A stretch of 15,702 nt of DNA, from NCBI GenBank assembly GCA_028408025.1, contig JAOOKL010000012.1:1-15702 (forward strand), in the 5' to 3' direction. Numbering within the stretch: position 1 is the first letter of the stretch; each line of letters opens with the position of its first letter. The notes under the pieces were generated by a model that searched no databases, was not told the DNA's origin, and saw only the letters and a list, made by a program, of their open reading frames with translations. Below are positions 9,220-15,702 of this stretch, piece after piece. A program made the position numbers and the translations under genes. Source of the DNA: Candidatus Pelagibacter sp. (GTDB lineage Bacteria > Pseudomonadota > Alphaproteobacteria > Pelagibacterales > Pelagibacteraceae).

Positions 9220-9245
9220 AAAATGAAAAATAAAATCATAATAAT
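9205..9245. promoter_or_regulatory. Overlapping divergent rsmI / LpoA-like core promoters
   Basis: Only 3 bases (9220-9222) lie between the two start codons, so each promoter must sit in the other gene's first codons. On the plus strand TATAAA at 9209-9214 would place a transcription start near 9221, one or two bases before the ATG at 9223, giving an almost leaderless message. On the minus strand TATGAT (complement of 9235-9240) would start rsmI about 9 nt before its ATG. Neither start codon has a Shine-Dalgarno-like sequence, in line with leaderless or near-leaderless translation. Both boxes are in AT-rich DNA, so the exact hexamers are tentative; the geometry itself is certain if both starts are right. 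Confidence 0.4.
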
Positions 9246-10377
9246 AATAACTTATATTTTAATTTTTTTTAATTCTAATCTATTAAGTAATGAAGATAAT
9301 AACCAACTTAAAATTGGCTTGTTAGCCCCTCTAAGTGGTGAATATAAAAATCTTGGAAACTCTCTTTTATATTCTCTTCAGATGGCACTAAAAGAAATAG
9401 ATGATGAAAATGTTTTTTTGATACCAAGGGACTCGGGTTTTCAAGAACCTAAAAAACTTAATGATGCAGTTAAAGAAATCAAATCTCAAGGAGCCAAAAT
9501 TATAATTGGACCTATCAATTATGTAGACTTTGATGAAGTCAAAAAATTTAATGATTTAGTCTTCATATCTCCTTCAAATATAGAGCCAGAATTCCAAAAT
9601 AATATTATAAGCATCGGAATAAGTTTTGAGTCTCAGATGAAAGCTTTGATGGATTTTATAAAAAAACAAAAAAAAAATAAAACTGTTATTCTAATACCCA
9701 AAAACCAGTACACAGATTTTATTGACAAAAAAATAAAAAAATTAGAGTTACAAAATTATAAAACATTTAAGTATAATCCTGATCCTAAAATTTTAACTGG
9801 AGAAATTGAAGTATTAACAAATTATTCTCAAAGAAAAAGAAACCTTAAATTAAGAATAAAAATGTTTGAAGATAAAGATGATGAACAATCAAAAAAACAG
9901 CTAGAAAGATTGGAACAAAAATACACCTTAGGTGATGTAAATTTTGACTCTGTTGTAATTATTGACTTTGGTAATAGTTTAAAGAGTGTATTAACCTCTT
10001 TAGTTTTCACGGATGTAGATCAACAAAAAGTTTTATTTACAACTGTAAATCAATGGTTTGATGAAAGTATTTTTTATGAAAATACTGTTAAAGAATTGTA
10101 CTATCCATCAGTAGACTACAAAGAATTTAGAAAATATAAAGATAAATATTTTAAAGTTTTCAAAAATTACCCAAATGAAATTACAATATTAGCTTATGAT
10201 GCTTTAGGCTTAATATATTACTCATGGAAAAAAAATGGAAGAATAAATTCTGTTAATGATTTTTCTTTTAAAAACAAAATTAAAGGCAAAATAGGTACTT
10301 TTACTTTTAAAAATAAAAAAATAATACAAGATTTAAATATTTACAGAGCTAAAAATGGAAAATTTACAAAATTTTGA
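9223..10377 (+). CDS. Periplasmic penicillin-binding protein activator (LpoA-like, type 1 binding-protein fold)
   Basis: A periplasmic protein with the fold of branched-chain amino-acid binding proteins and the LpoA C-terminal domain, likely an activator of a peptidoglycan synthase. A signal peptide occupies about residues 1-22 (MKNKIIIIITYILIFF core). The mature part opens with LKIGLLAPLSGEYKNLGNSL, the standard start of this family. GAKIIIGPINYVD and FISPSN in the first lobe, and a second lobe ending near 384, complete the fold. There is no Cys in the signal region, so unlike E. coli LpoA this is not an evident lipoprotein; E. coli LpoA also has an extra N-terminal domain lacking here. Position beside rsmI supports the LpoA assignment, as the same pair is divergent in E. 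coli. A free amino-acid binding protein is the alternative, but no transporter genes are nearby. The 3' end overlaps rdgB by 14 nt. Confidence 0.75.
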   Translation: MKNKIIIIITYILIFFNSNLLSNEDNNQLKIGLLAPLSGEYKNLGNSLLYSLQMALKEIDDENVFLIPRDSGFQEPKKLNDAVKEIKSQGAKIIIGPINYVDFDEVKKFNDLVFISPSNIEPEFQNNIISIGISFESQMKALMDFIKKQKKNKTVILIPKNQYTDFIDKKIKKLELQNYKTFKYNPDPKILTGEIEVLTNYSQRKRNLKLRIKMFEDKDDEQSKKQLERLEQKYTLGDVNFDSVVIIDFGNSLKSVLTSLVFTDVDQQKVLFTTVNQWFDESIFYENTVKELYYPSVDYKEFRKYKDKYFKVFKNYPNEITILAYDALGLIYYSWKKNGRINSVNDFSFKNKIKGKIGTFTFKNKKIIQDLNIYRAKNGKFTKF

Positions 10378-10942
10378 TTTTATTTTTTAATTTTTTAAAT
10401 GCTATATACCTATGATCCATTTTTATCTTTTTTTTCTTTATCATCTGACCAAATGTAATTAGTTTTTTACTTGGTATAAAAATTGGGTCATATCCAAAAC
10501 CTTTTTTTCCTCTAATCCTGTAGGATATAGAACCATTTATTTTGCCCGTTACGCAGACTAATTTTTTTTTACTATTGATAAAAGCCAAACTAGAAACAAA
10601 TATTGCAGATCTATCCTTTTTTTTTAACATTTTTTTTAAAATGAATTTCATCGCATTTTTAAAACTTCCATATTTTTTAGCCCATCGAGCAGAATAAATA
10701 CCTGGCCCATCATTAAGAGATTTAATACATAAACCTGAGTCATCAGAAATTACTGCAGCATCAGTAAATTTTGCGAAGTATTTAGCTTTTAATTTTGCAT
10801 TTGCCTCAAAACTTTTACCAGTCTCTTTTGGGCTACTTATTTTTAGTGTTTTAGGTGATATTTTTTTTAATCTCTTAGATAACAGAATGCTTAATTCCTT
10901 AAATTTTCCAGTGTTATGGGTGCCGATCAATATTTTTTTCAT
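10364..10942 (-). CDS. rdgB: Non-canonical purine NTP pyrophosphatase (RdgB/HAM1)
   Basis: Hydrolyses ITP, dITP and XTP to monophosphates, keeping deaminated purines out of DNA and RNA. Family motifs: IGTHNTGKFKEL at residues 6-17 (triphosphate binding), SFEANAKLKAKY near 44-55, SDDSGLCIKSLNDGPGIYSARWA at 66-88 with the metal-binding acidic residues, and GFGYDPIFIP at 148-157. The family's C-terminal base-binding motif, usually SHR, reads DHR here (176-178); His and Arg are kept. The length (192) is normal. The gene converges on the LpoA-like gene with a 14-nt overlap and is divergent from grpE across 44 nt. A perfect TATAAT on the minus strand (complement of 10970-10975) lies at a suitable distance, giving a leader of roughly 20 nt. 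Confidence 0.95.
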   Translation of the reverse strand: MKKILIGTHNTGKFKELSILLSKRLKKISPKTLKISSPKETGKSFEANAKLKAKYFAKFTDAAVISDDSGLCIKSLNDGPGIYSARWAKKYGSFKNAMKFILKKMLKKKDRSAIFVSSLAFINSKKKLVCVTGKINGSISYRIRGKKGFGYDPIFIPSKKLITFGQMIKKKKIKMDHRYIAFKKLKNKIKIL

Positions 10943-10986
10943 AGGTATCTAGTAATTTGGATTTTAAGTATTATATACCAAGTAAT
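10943..10986. promoter_or_regulatory. Divergent rdgB/grpE promoter region
   Basis: This 44-nt gap lies between the rdgB start and the preferred grpE ATG. The minus strand carries TATAAT (complement of 10970-10975) for rdgB. On the plus strand the same A/T core offers TATTAT at 10969-10974 or TATATA just after it; either would start grpE transcription only a few bases before its ATG. No CIRCE operator (TTAGCACTC inverted repeat) is present, and no sigma-32 pattern is seen in this gap on the grpE strand. The -10 boxes overlap, so the two promoters would compete for RNA polymerase. Confidence 0.4.
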
Positions 10987-11571
10987 ATGAGTTCAGATGT
11001 TAAAAATGAAGCAGAAAAAACAGAAGAAAATCAGTCGAAATCGGAGACTTCTGATTTTAAAAAAGAAGTATCAATAGAAGATAAATTAAAAGAGTCTGAA
11101 GATAAGTTACTAAGATCACTTGCAGAGATAGAAAACCAAAGACGAAGGTTTGAAAAAGAAATTAGAGACGCTTTTGAATTTGGTTCTTTTAATTTTGCCA
11201 AGGAGAGTCTTGCAATTTTAGATAATTTACATAGAGCAAAAGAGGCAATTAAGAATGACGAGACATTAAAGAAAAATAAGGACTTAGAAAAATTTATCGA
11301 GAATATTACAATTATAGAAAAAGATTTAATTTCTATATTTGAAAAAAACAAAATTAAGAAAATTGATACTGAAAAAAAGAAATTTAACCCAAATTTACAT
11401 CAGGCTATGTCTGAAATAGAAAATGTTAATGTGGAAGCAGGAATAATTTTACAAGAGGTTCAGGCCGGATATATGTTTGGTGATAGGCTTCTAAGGCCTG
11501 CTTTAGTAAGTGTAGCAAAGAAAAAAGTAAGTAAAAATAACGAAAATAACGAAAAAAAAGAGGGAAAGTAA
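10987..11571 (+). CDS. grpE: GrpE nucleotide exchange factor
   Basis: Co-chaperone that releases ADP from DnaK and resets it for another substrate cycle. I place the start at the ATG at 10987 (MSSDVKNEAEK, 194 aa) rather than the upstream in-frame TTG at 10957, because the extra ten residues do not fit the usual charged, disordered GrpE N-terminus and the TTG would overlap the -10 region. Residues about 1-35 are acidic and disordered. A long helix follows (LLRSLAEIENQRRRFEKEI is the classic GrpE coiled-coil pattern), and the C-terminal beta domain has the signature VQAGYMFGDRLLRPALVSVAKK at about 158-179. The length is normal. dnaK follows after 59 nt with its own promoter. An hrcA gene, often upstream of grpE in other Alphaproteobacteria, is not here. 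Confidence 0.95.
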   Translation: MSSDVKNEAEKTEENQSKSETSDFKKEVSIEDKLKESEDKLLRSLAEIENQRRRFEKEIRDAFEFGSFNFAKESLAILDNLHRAKEAIKNDETLKKNKDLEKFIENITIIEKDLISIFEKNKIKKIDTEKKKFNPNLHQAMSEIENVNVEAGIILQEVQAGYMFGDRLLRPALVSVAKKKVSKNNENNEKKEGK

Positions 11572-11572
11572 C

Positions 11573-11603
11573 CTTGTAGAGAGGAAAAAAACACCCATAT
11601 AAG
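11573..11603 (+). promoter_or_regulatory. Candidate sigma-32 (RpoH) heat-shock promoter of dnaK
   Basis: Directly after the grpE stop, CTTG at 11573-11576 is followed by exactly 17 bases and then CCCATATAAG at 11594-11603. The alphaproteobacterial RpoH consensus recalled from the literature is CTTG-N17/18-CYTATNTNNG; only the third base of the -10 half differs (C for T), and that base matches the E. coli CCCCAT form. Transcription would start near 11610, leaving a leader of about 20 nt that includes the ribosome binding site AAAAGGA (11615-11621) before the ATG at 11631. This lets dnaK-dnaJ be induced separately from grpE. Confidence 0.72.
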
Positions 11604-11630
11604 TATCGTTAATTAAAAGGATATAAACAT

Positions 11631-13562
11631 ATGAGCAAAGTAATAGGAATTGATCTAGGAACAACAAACTCTTGTGTGGCTATAATGGATGGAACACAAG
11701 CCAAAGTATTGGAAAACGTAGAAGGTGCAAGAACTACTCCTTCAGTAGTAGCTTTTTTAGAAAATGAGGAAAAACTTGTTGGTCAACCTGCAAAAAGACA
11801 AGCTGTAACTAATGCAGTTGATACAATTTACGCAGTCAAAAGGTTAATAGGTAGAAAATTTGATGGACCGTCAGTTCAAAAAGATATTTCAAAAGTACCA
11901 TATAAAATTATAAAATCTGAAAATGGAGATGCATGGGTTGAAGGAAAAAGCAAAAAATATTCTCCATCTCAAATTTCTGCTTTTGTTTTACAAAAAATGA
12001 AGGAAACTGCCGAAAAATATTTAGGTCAAGCAGTTACAAAGGCAGTAATTACCGTCCCGGCTTATTTCAATGACTCTCAAAGACAAGCAACTAAGGATGC
12101 AGGAAAAATTGCTGGTCTTGAAGTTTTAAGAATTATAAATGAACCAACAGCAGCTTCATTAGCATATGGTTTAGATAAAAAGGGTGGTAAGAAAATTGCA
12201 GTCTACGATTTAGGTGGAGGTACTTTTGATATTTCAATTTTAGAAATTGGTGATGGAGTATTCGAAGTTAAATCTACTAATGGAGATACATTTCTAGGTG
12301 GCGAAGACTTTGATGATGAGATAGTAGAATATCTTGCTTCGGAATTTAAAAAAGATAATGGGATCGACTTAAAGACAGATAAGCTCGCACTGCAAAGATT
12401 AAAAGAAGCAGCTGAAAAAGCGAAGATTGAACTTTCTTCTGCTGCTCAAACAGAAATAAATCTTCCATTTATAACTGCTGACAAGTCTGGTCCTAAACAT
12501 TTAAACCTTAAATTTACTAGAGCCAAATTAGAAGCATTAGTGCAATCATTAGTGGATAGAACTCTAGAACCATGTAAAACAGCATTAAAAGACTCTGGCT
12601 TCTCAGCTGCTGAAATTAATGAAGTGGTTTTAGTTGGTGGTATGACAAGAATGCCAAAAATTATTGAAACAGTTAAAAATTTTTTTGGAAAAGAGCCAAA
12701 TAAAAGTGTTAACCCAGACGAGGTAGTTGCTATGGGAGCTGCTATTCAAGGGGGTGTTCTACAAGGGGACGTTAAAGATGTACTTTTATTAGATGTTACT
12801 CCTCTGTCTTTAGGTATCGAAACTCTCGGTGGAGTATCAACAAAATTGATTGAAAAAAATACAACAATACCTACTAAAAAAAGCCAAGTTTTCTCAACCG
12901 CTGAAGACAACCAACCAGCAGTCTCTATCAGGGTTCTACAAGGTGAAAGAGAGATGGCAGCGGACAACAAAATTCTTGGAAATTTTGAATTAGTTGGGAT
13001 AGCTCCGGCTCCAAGAGGTACTCCTCAAATTGAGGTCACTTTTGATATCGATGCTAATGGAATTGTTAATGTTTCTGCAAAAGATAAAGGTACGGGCAAG
13101 GAACAAAAAATTCAGATACAAGCATCTGGAGGTCTGTCCGAGGAAGAAATACAGAAAATGGTTAAAGACGCAGAAGCTAATAAAGAAGCTGATAAGAAAA
13201 AAAGAGAAACTGTTGATGCGAGAAACCAAGCTGATAGTTTAGTATTTTCTACAGAAAAAAGTCTTAAAGAACATGGAGATAAAGTTTCTGCTGAAGACAA
13301 AAAAGCTATAGAAAATGGAATTGCAGATCTAAAGAAATCTCTTGAGGGTTCAGACATAGAAGATATAAAGAAAAAAACTCAAAGCTTAGTTCAGGTATCT
13401 ATGAAATTAGGAGAAGCAGTTTATAAAAGTCAGCAAAAAACAGATGCAAAAACAGATAATAAAGACCAAAAAAAACCTGAGGACAAAGACAACGTCGTAG
13501 ATGCAGATTTTGAAGACGTAAAAGAGAAAGATAAAGAAGAAGATAAAGAAAAAAGCGCCTAA
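11631..13562 (+). CDS. dnaK: Chaperone DnaK (Hsp70)
   Basis: ATP-dependent cytoplasmic chaperone that binds exposed hydrophobic segments, working with DnaJ and GrpE. The ATPase domain starts with [13 protein letters not shown] (phosphate 1) and contains [24 protein letters not shown] (phosphate 2, about 191-203) and [11 protein letters not shown] (adenosine motif, about 334-344). The linker is [13 protein letters not shown]; the substrate domain includes GERE and [20 protein letters not shown]. The 643-residue length is standard. The C-terminal tail is highly acidic and lysine-rich, with the DnaK-typical VDADFEDV sequence. The start has a good AAAAGGA ribosome binding site 9 nt upstream, which is rare among genes of this window. 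It lies between grpE and dnaJ and is preceded by a sigma-32-type promoter. Confidence 0.99.
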   Translation: MSKVIGIDLGTTNSCVAIMDGTQAKVLENVEGARTTPSVVAFLENEEKLVGQPAKRQAVTNAVDTIYAVKRLIGRKFDGPSVQKDISKVPYKIIKSENGDAWVEGKSKKYSPSQISAFVLQKMKETAEKYLGQAVTKAVITVPAYFNDSQRQATKDAGKIAGLEVLRIINEPTAASLAYGLDKKGGKKIAVYDLGGGTFDISILEIGDGVFEVKSTNGDTFLGGEDFDDEIVEYLASEFKKDNGIDLKTDKLALQRLKEAAEKAKIELSSAAQTEINLPFITADKSGPKHLNLKFTRAKLEALVQSLVDRTLEPCKTALKDSGFSAAEINEVVLVGGMTRMPKIIETVKNFFGKEPNKSVNPDEVVAMGAAIQGGVLQGDVKDVLLLDVTPLSLGIETLGGVSTKLIEKNTTIPTKKSQVFSTAEDNQPAVSIRVLQGEREMAADNKILGNFELVGIAPAPRGTPQIEVTFDIDANGIVNVSAKDKGTGKEQKIQIQASGGLSEEEIQKMVKDAEANKEADKKKRETVDARNQADSLVFSTEKSLKEHGDKVSAEDKKAIENGIADLKKSLEGSDIEDIKKKTQSLVQVSMKLGEAVYKSQQKTDAKTDNKDQKKPEDKDNVVDADFEDVKEKDKEEDKEKSA

Positions 13563-13570
13563 GATAATTA

Positions 13571-13576
13571 AAGGAG
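13571..13576 (+). promoter_or_regulatory. Strong ribosome binding site deciding the GTG start of dnaJ
   Basis: AAGGAG, a consensus Shine-Dalgarno core, sits 7 nt before the GTG at 13584-13586. It is the best ribosome binding site in the window and supports GTG as the dnaJ start, since the protein then begins [12 protein letters not shown] as in other DnaJ proteins. Confidence 0.8.
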
Positions 13577-13583
13577 ACGTCCT

Positions 13584-14702
13584 GTGGCAAAAAGAGATTA
13601 CTATGATGTCTTAGGTGTTTCAAAGTCAGCATCTAAAGATGAAATCAAAAAAGCATATCGCAAACTAGCGCTTAAGTACCATCCCGATAAAACTAAAGGT
13701 GATAAATCATCTGAGGAAAAATTTAAAGAGGCTAGTGAGGCTTATCATATACTTTCTGATGAAAAGAGGAAAGCTAACTATGATCAATTTGGTCATGCAG
13801 CCTTTGAAGGTTCAGGAGGAGGGCAAGGATTTGGTGGTTTTGACACTTCATCATTTTCAGATATTTTTGAAGATTTCTTTGGAGATTTTGGAGGTGGGGG
13901 TTCGTCTAGAAGAACTAGTAATAGAGGAAATGATTTAAGATACGATGTTAGCATAACCTTAGAGGATGCTTACAAAGGATTAGAAAAAAATGTTAAATAT
14001 ACAACTTATAAAAAATGTTCAACGTGTTCAGGAAGTGGGGCAGCTAAAGGATCAAAACCAATAAAATGTAATTATTGTTCTGGCAGAGGCAAAGTTCGAT
14101 CTAATCAAGGTTTTTTTACCATTCAACAAACATGTCCACAATGTAGTGGATACGGAGAAACAATCGGAGATCCATGTAAAAATTGTAATGGTAATGGAAA
14201 GACACAAGGAAGTGAAAACGTAACTGTAAAAATACCTAAAGGAGTTGATGATGGAACTAGAATAAGATTATCTGGTAAAGGAGAAGCGGGCTCTAAAGGT
14301 GGTGCTAGTGGTGATCTTTATCTATTTATTTCTATAGATAATCATAATATTTTTAAAAGATCCGAGGAAAATTTATATTACGAACTTCCTATTACTTTTT
14401 CGGATGCAACGTTAGGAACAACAGTTGAGGTTCCTTCAATAGATGGAGGAAAGTCTAAGATTAAGATTCCATCTGGCACACAATACGGTAAGCAATTTAG
14501 ACTAAGAGGAAAAGGAATGCCTATATTGAGAAGAAGTATATTCGGTGACTTATATATTCGAATTATTACTCAAGTTCCAACATCTCTTTCAAAAAGACAA
14601 AAAGAAATTCTTCAAGAGTTTAATGAGATAGAAAGTAATAAACCCGATCCAGTAATAAAAAGTTTTTTTGAACGAGCAAAAAAATTTTGGAAAAGTTCTT
14701 AA
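13584..14702 (+). CDS. dnaJ: Chaperone DnaJ (type I Hsp40)
   Basis: J-domain co-chaperone that delivers substrates to DnaK and stimulates its ATPase. The J domain (about 5-70) has the essential HPD at residues 33-35. A Gly/Phe-rich region follows (about 76-115). Four zinc motifs of CxxCxGxG type are present and complete: [24 protein letters not shown] and CKNCNGNG (about residues 145-205). The C-terminal substrate-binding domain includes [24 protein letters not shown]. The length of 372 is usual for type I DnaJ. The gene starts at GTG, 21 nt after dnaK, with a strong AAGGAG upstream, and is surely co-transcribed with dnaK. A short membrane-protein gene starts 5 nt downstream. Confidence 0.99.
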   Translation: MAKRDYYDVLGVSKSASKDEIKKAYRKLALKYHPDKTKGDKSSEEKFKEASEAYHILSDEKRKANYDQFGHAAFEGSGGGQGFGGFDTSSFSDIFEDFFGDFGGGGSSRRTSNRGNDLRYDVSITLEDAYKGLEKNVKYTTYKKCSTCSGSGAAKGSKPIKCNYCSGRGKVRSNQGFFTIQQTCPQCSGYGETIGDPCKNCNGNGKTQGSENVTVKIPKGVDDGTRIRLSGKGEAGSKGGASGDLYLFISIDNHNIFKRSEENLYYELPITFSDATLGTTVEVPSIDGGKSKIKIPSGTQYGKQFRLRGKGMPILRRSIFGDLYIRIITQVPTSLSKRQKEILQEFNEIESNKPDPVIKSFFERAKKFWKSS

Positions 14703-14707
14703 TTTAA

Positions 14708-14875
14708 ATGGAAATTGATCAAATAATGTCTGCGGTTTTTCTAATTGCCGTATTGGCTTTAGTCTTACCAGGGTTTTTATCTACTAACAGTAAGAAAAAA
14801 CTATTTATGAAAAATCTTTCTATTTGGACTATAATTGTGCTTACTATTATTGTAATTATCTACTTTATTAAATAA
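14708..14875 (+). CDS. Small double-membrane-segment protein, 55 aa, function unknown
   Basis: An open frame from the ATG at 14708 encodes 55 residues beginning MEIDQIMSAVFLIAV. Two hydrophobic stretches (about 8-24 and 38-54) flank a short basic loop (NSKKKLFMKN), so it should form a membrane hairpin with the loop probably on the cytoplasmic side. It fills the whole space between dnaJ (5 nt upstream) and dapB, and its stop codon shares one base with the dapB start (TAATG, 14873-14877), which implies translational coupling. The spacing and coding-like composition make a real gene likely. The pattern (two helices, short basic loop with small residues, W in helix two) resembles the N-terminal membrane anchor found ahead of the retropepsin-like TIGR02281 aspartic proteases of Alphaproteobacteria, but no protease part follows; that resemblance is a recollection, not a search result. 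Confidence 0.68.
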   Translation: MEIDQIMSAVFLIAVLALVLPGFLSTNSKKKLFMKNLSIWTIIVLTIIVIIYFIK

Positions 14876-15651
14876 TGAAAAAAATCAATTTATCTATTAC
14901 TGGATGCATGGGAAGAATGGGGCAAAAACTTGTTAAAACCTCTAAATCAGATAAAAATTTCAAGTTAGTATCTTTAACAGAGAATAAAAAAATAAATAAA
15001 AAAATAAATGGAATTAAACCACAGCTAAACACTGAAAATGCATTCAAAAATACTGATGTAATTGTTGATTTTACTATTCCTCAATGCACACTAGAAGTTT
15101 TAAAAATTGCTGTAAAACAAAAAAAAAGAGTTGTAATCGGAACAACTGGTTTTTCAAAAAAACAAGAAAAAATTATAAAAAAATACTCAAAAAAAATTCC
15201 TATTTTAAAAGCGGGAAATATGAGTTTAGGTGTAAATTTATTAATGTATCTGACTGAAATAGCGTCCAGGTCATTAGGAAATAAATTTTTAAGTAAAATC
15301 TATGAAGTCCACCACAAAGGGAAAAAAGATTATCCTTCTGGAACTGCTTTGATGCTTGGAGAAGGTATTTCTATTGGAAGAAAGAAAAACTTATATAGCA
15401 TGATAGGTAAAAAATTTTTAAATAAAAAGTCATTTCCCTATGGTAAAAAAATTAATTTTAATTCTATAAGAAAAGGTGGTGTAGTAGGAGAACATGAAGT
15501 TAAGTTTTCTAGCGGAAAAGAAATAGTAACCTTAAATCATGAGTCTTTTGATCGAGCTTTGTACTCTGAAGGAGCTTTAGCTGCAGCAAAATGGCTGAAG
15601 AATAAAAAGCCTGGTCTTTACTCAATGAGAGATCTTTTAAATTTTAAGTGA
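14875..15651 (+). CDS. dapB: 4-hydroxy-tetrahydrodipicolinate reductase
   Basis: NAD(P)H-dependent step of the diaminopimelate/lysine pathway, feeding both lysine and peptidoglycan cross-bridge synthesis. The Rossmann nucleotide site is INLSITGCMGRMGQKLV (GCMGRMG, 10-16). DVIVDFTIP at 61-69, VIGTTGF at 87-93 and AGNMSLGVNLL at 113-123 are family motifs. The catalytic region EVHHKGKKDYPSGTA (144-158) has the His pair, the Lys and the PSGTA substrate loop; the Tyr before PSGTA is usually Ala. GGVVGEHEV at 201-209 completes the C-terminal domain. At 258 residues it is slightly shorter than E. coli DapB (273), as expected in a compact genome. Its start overlaps the preceding small gene by 1 nt and its stop overlaps the next gene by 4 nt. 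No ribosome binding site is seen, so translation is probably coupled. Confidence 0.97.
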   Translation: MKKINLSITGCMGRMGQKLVKTSKSDKNFKLVSLTENKKINKKINGIKPQLNTENAFKNTDVIVDFTIPQCTLEVLKIAVKQKKRVVIGTTGFSKKQEKIIKKYSKKIPILKAGNMSLGVNLLMYLTEIASRSLGNKFLSKIYEVHHKGKKDYPSGTALMLGEGISIGRKKNLYSMIGKKFLNKKSFPYGKKINFNSIRKGGVVGEHEVKFSSGKEIVTLNHESFDRALYSEGALAAAKWLKNKKPGLYSMRDLLNFK

Positions 15652-15702
15652 ATAATCGAGAAAAATCTAAGATCATCCTAAGGATCTTGAATAAAACTTA
15701 CC
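15648..15702 (+). CDS. nth: 5' end of a downstream gene, probably endonuclease III (3' partial)
   Basis: A GTG at 15648 overlaps the dapB stop by 4 nt (GTGA) and opens a frame to the window edge: VNNREKSKIILRILNKTY. The pattern of a short charged start followed by a helix ending ILNKTYP-like is what endonuclease III (base-excision repair DNA glycosylase/AP lyase) shows at its N-terminus. Only 18 residues are visible and no catalytic or Fe-S motif is reached, so the product name is tentative. That a coding region continues here is more certain, given the tight GTGA overlap. Confidence 0.45.
   Translation, partial: MNNREKSKIILRILNKTY

Noticed and set aside
9668..9677. Run of ten A in the LpoA-like gene, a possible slippage or phase-variation tract
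   Set aside because: The frame is intact and encodes Lys-rich sequence. Long A runs are expected in DNA this AT-rich and there is no second-frame continuation suggesting switching.
10370..10400. T-rich stretch after the LpoA-like stop as an intrinsic terminator
   Set aside because: Only A/T self-complementarity precedes it, with no stable stem, and it lies within the coding end of rdgB.
10957..10986. TTG start extending grpE by ten residues
   Set aside because: The added residues do not fit the GrpE N-terminus, the codon overlaps the likely -10 region, and an ATG at 10987 is available.
12746..13357. Several open frames opposite and across dnaK
   Set aside because: They are mirror frames of a highly conserved coding sequence, a common artefact; their predicted proteins look random and Ser/Phe/Leu-rich.
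15669..15688. Inverted repeat AAGATC / GATCTT after dapB that could be a terminator
   Set aside because: The stem is only 6 bp, no T-run follows, and it lies within the start of an open frame that overlaps the dapB stop, so coding sequence explains it better.

Overview
The window looks like chromosomal housekeeping sequence from a streamlined, very AT-rich alphaproteobacterium, most likely SAR11/Pelagibacterales or a close relative. The basis is low GC, Lys/Asn/Ile-rich proteins, almost no intergenic DNA (gaps of 1-70 nt, many overlapping ends) and gene neighbourhoods recalled from Alphaproteobacteria (murJ-trpS-nfuA near maeB; rsmI divergent from an LpoA-like gene; grpE-dnaK-dnaJ). Lineage is inferred; the sequence contains no rRNA marker. 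I found no tRNA, rRNA, CRISPR array, insertion sequence, prophage gene or riboswitch, and no gene-free stretch over 300 bases. The longest gaps are about 73 nt (murJ/maeB) and 59 nt (grpE/dnaK).

Layout. Positions 1-887 hold the 3' part of a polysaccharide deacetylase (+). From 5468 down to 889 runs a tight minus-strand operon: murJ (lipid II flippase), trpS, an nfuA-like Fe-S scaffold and a membrane-anchored glucosaminidase. Divergent from murJ is maeB (5542-7818, +), a malic enzyme fused to a phosphotransacetylase-like domain. It ends convergently, with a 4-nt overlap, against a DolP-like BON-domain lipoprotein that overlaps the end of rsmI (both -). rsmI and an LpoA-like periplasmic protein (+) start back to back with 3 nt between their start codons. 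The LpoA-like gene overlaps the end of rdgB (-), and rdgB is divergent from grpE. The right third is a plus-strand run: grpE, dnaK, dnaJ, a 55-residue double-membrane-segment protein, dapB and the first codons of what looks like nth.

How the genes work together. Several act on the envelope: murJ exports the peptidoglycan precursor, dapB supplies diaminopimelate/lysine, the glucosaminidase cuts glycan strands, the LpoA-like protein may stimulate a peptidoglycan synthase, and the DolP-like lipoprotein likely serves outer-membrane integrity. The chaperone set grpE-dnaK-dnaJ is complete. A well-spaced sigma-32 (RpoH)-type promoter lies directly upstream of dnaK, and no CIRCE/HrcA operator is visible.

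I see no clear undescribed multi-gene system. The points most worth checking are the heat-shock promoter, the unannotated 55-aa membrane protein translationally coupled to dapB, the large N-terminal extension of the glucosaminidase, and the nearly zero-length divergent regulatory regions.
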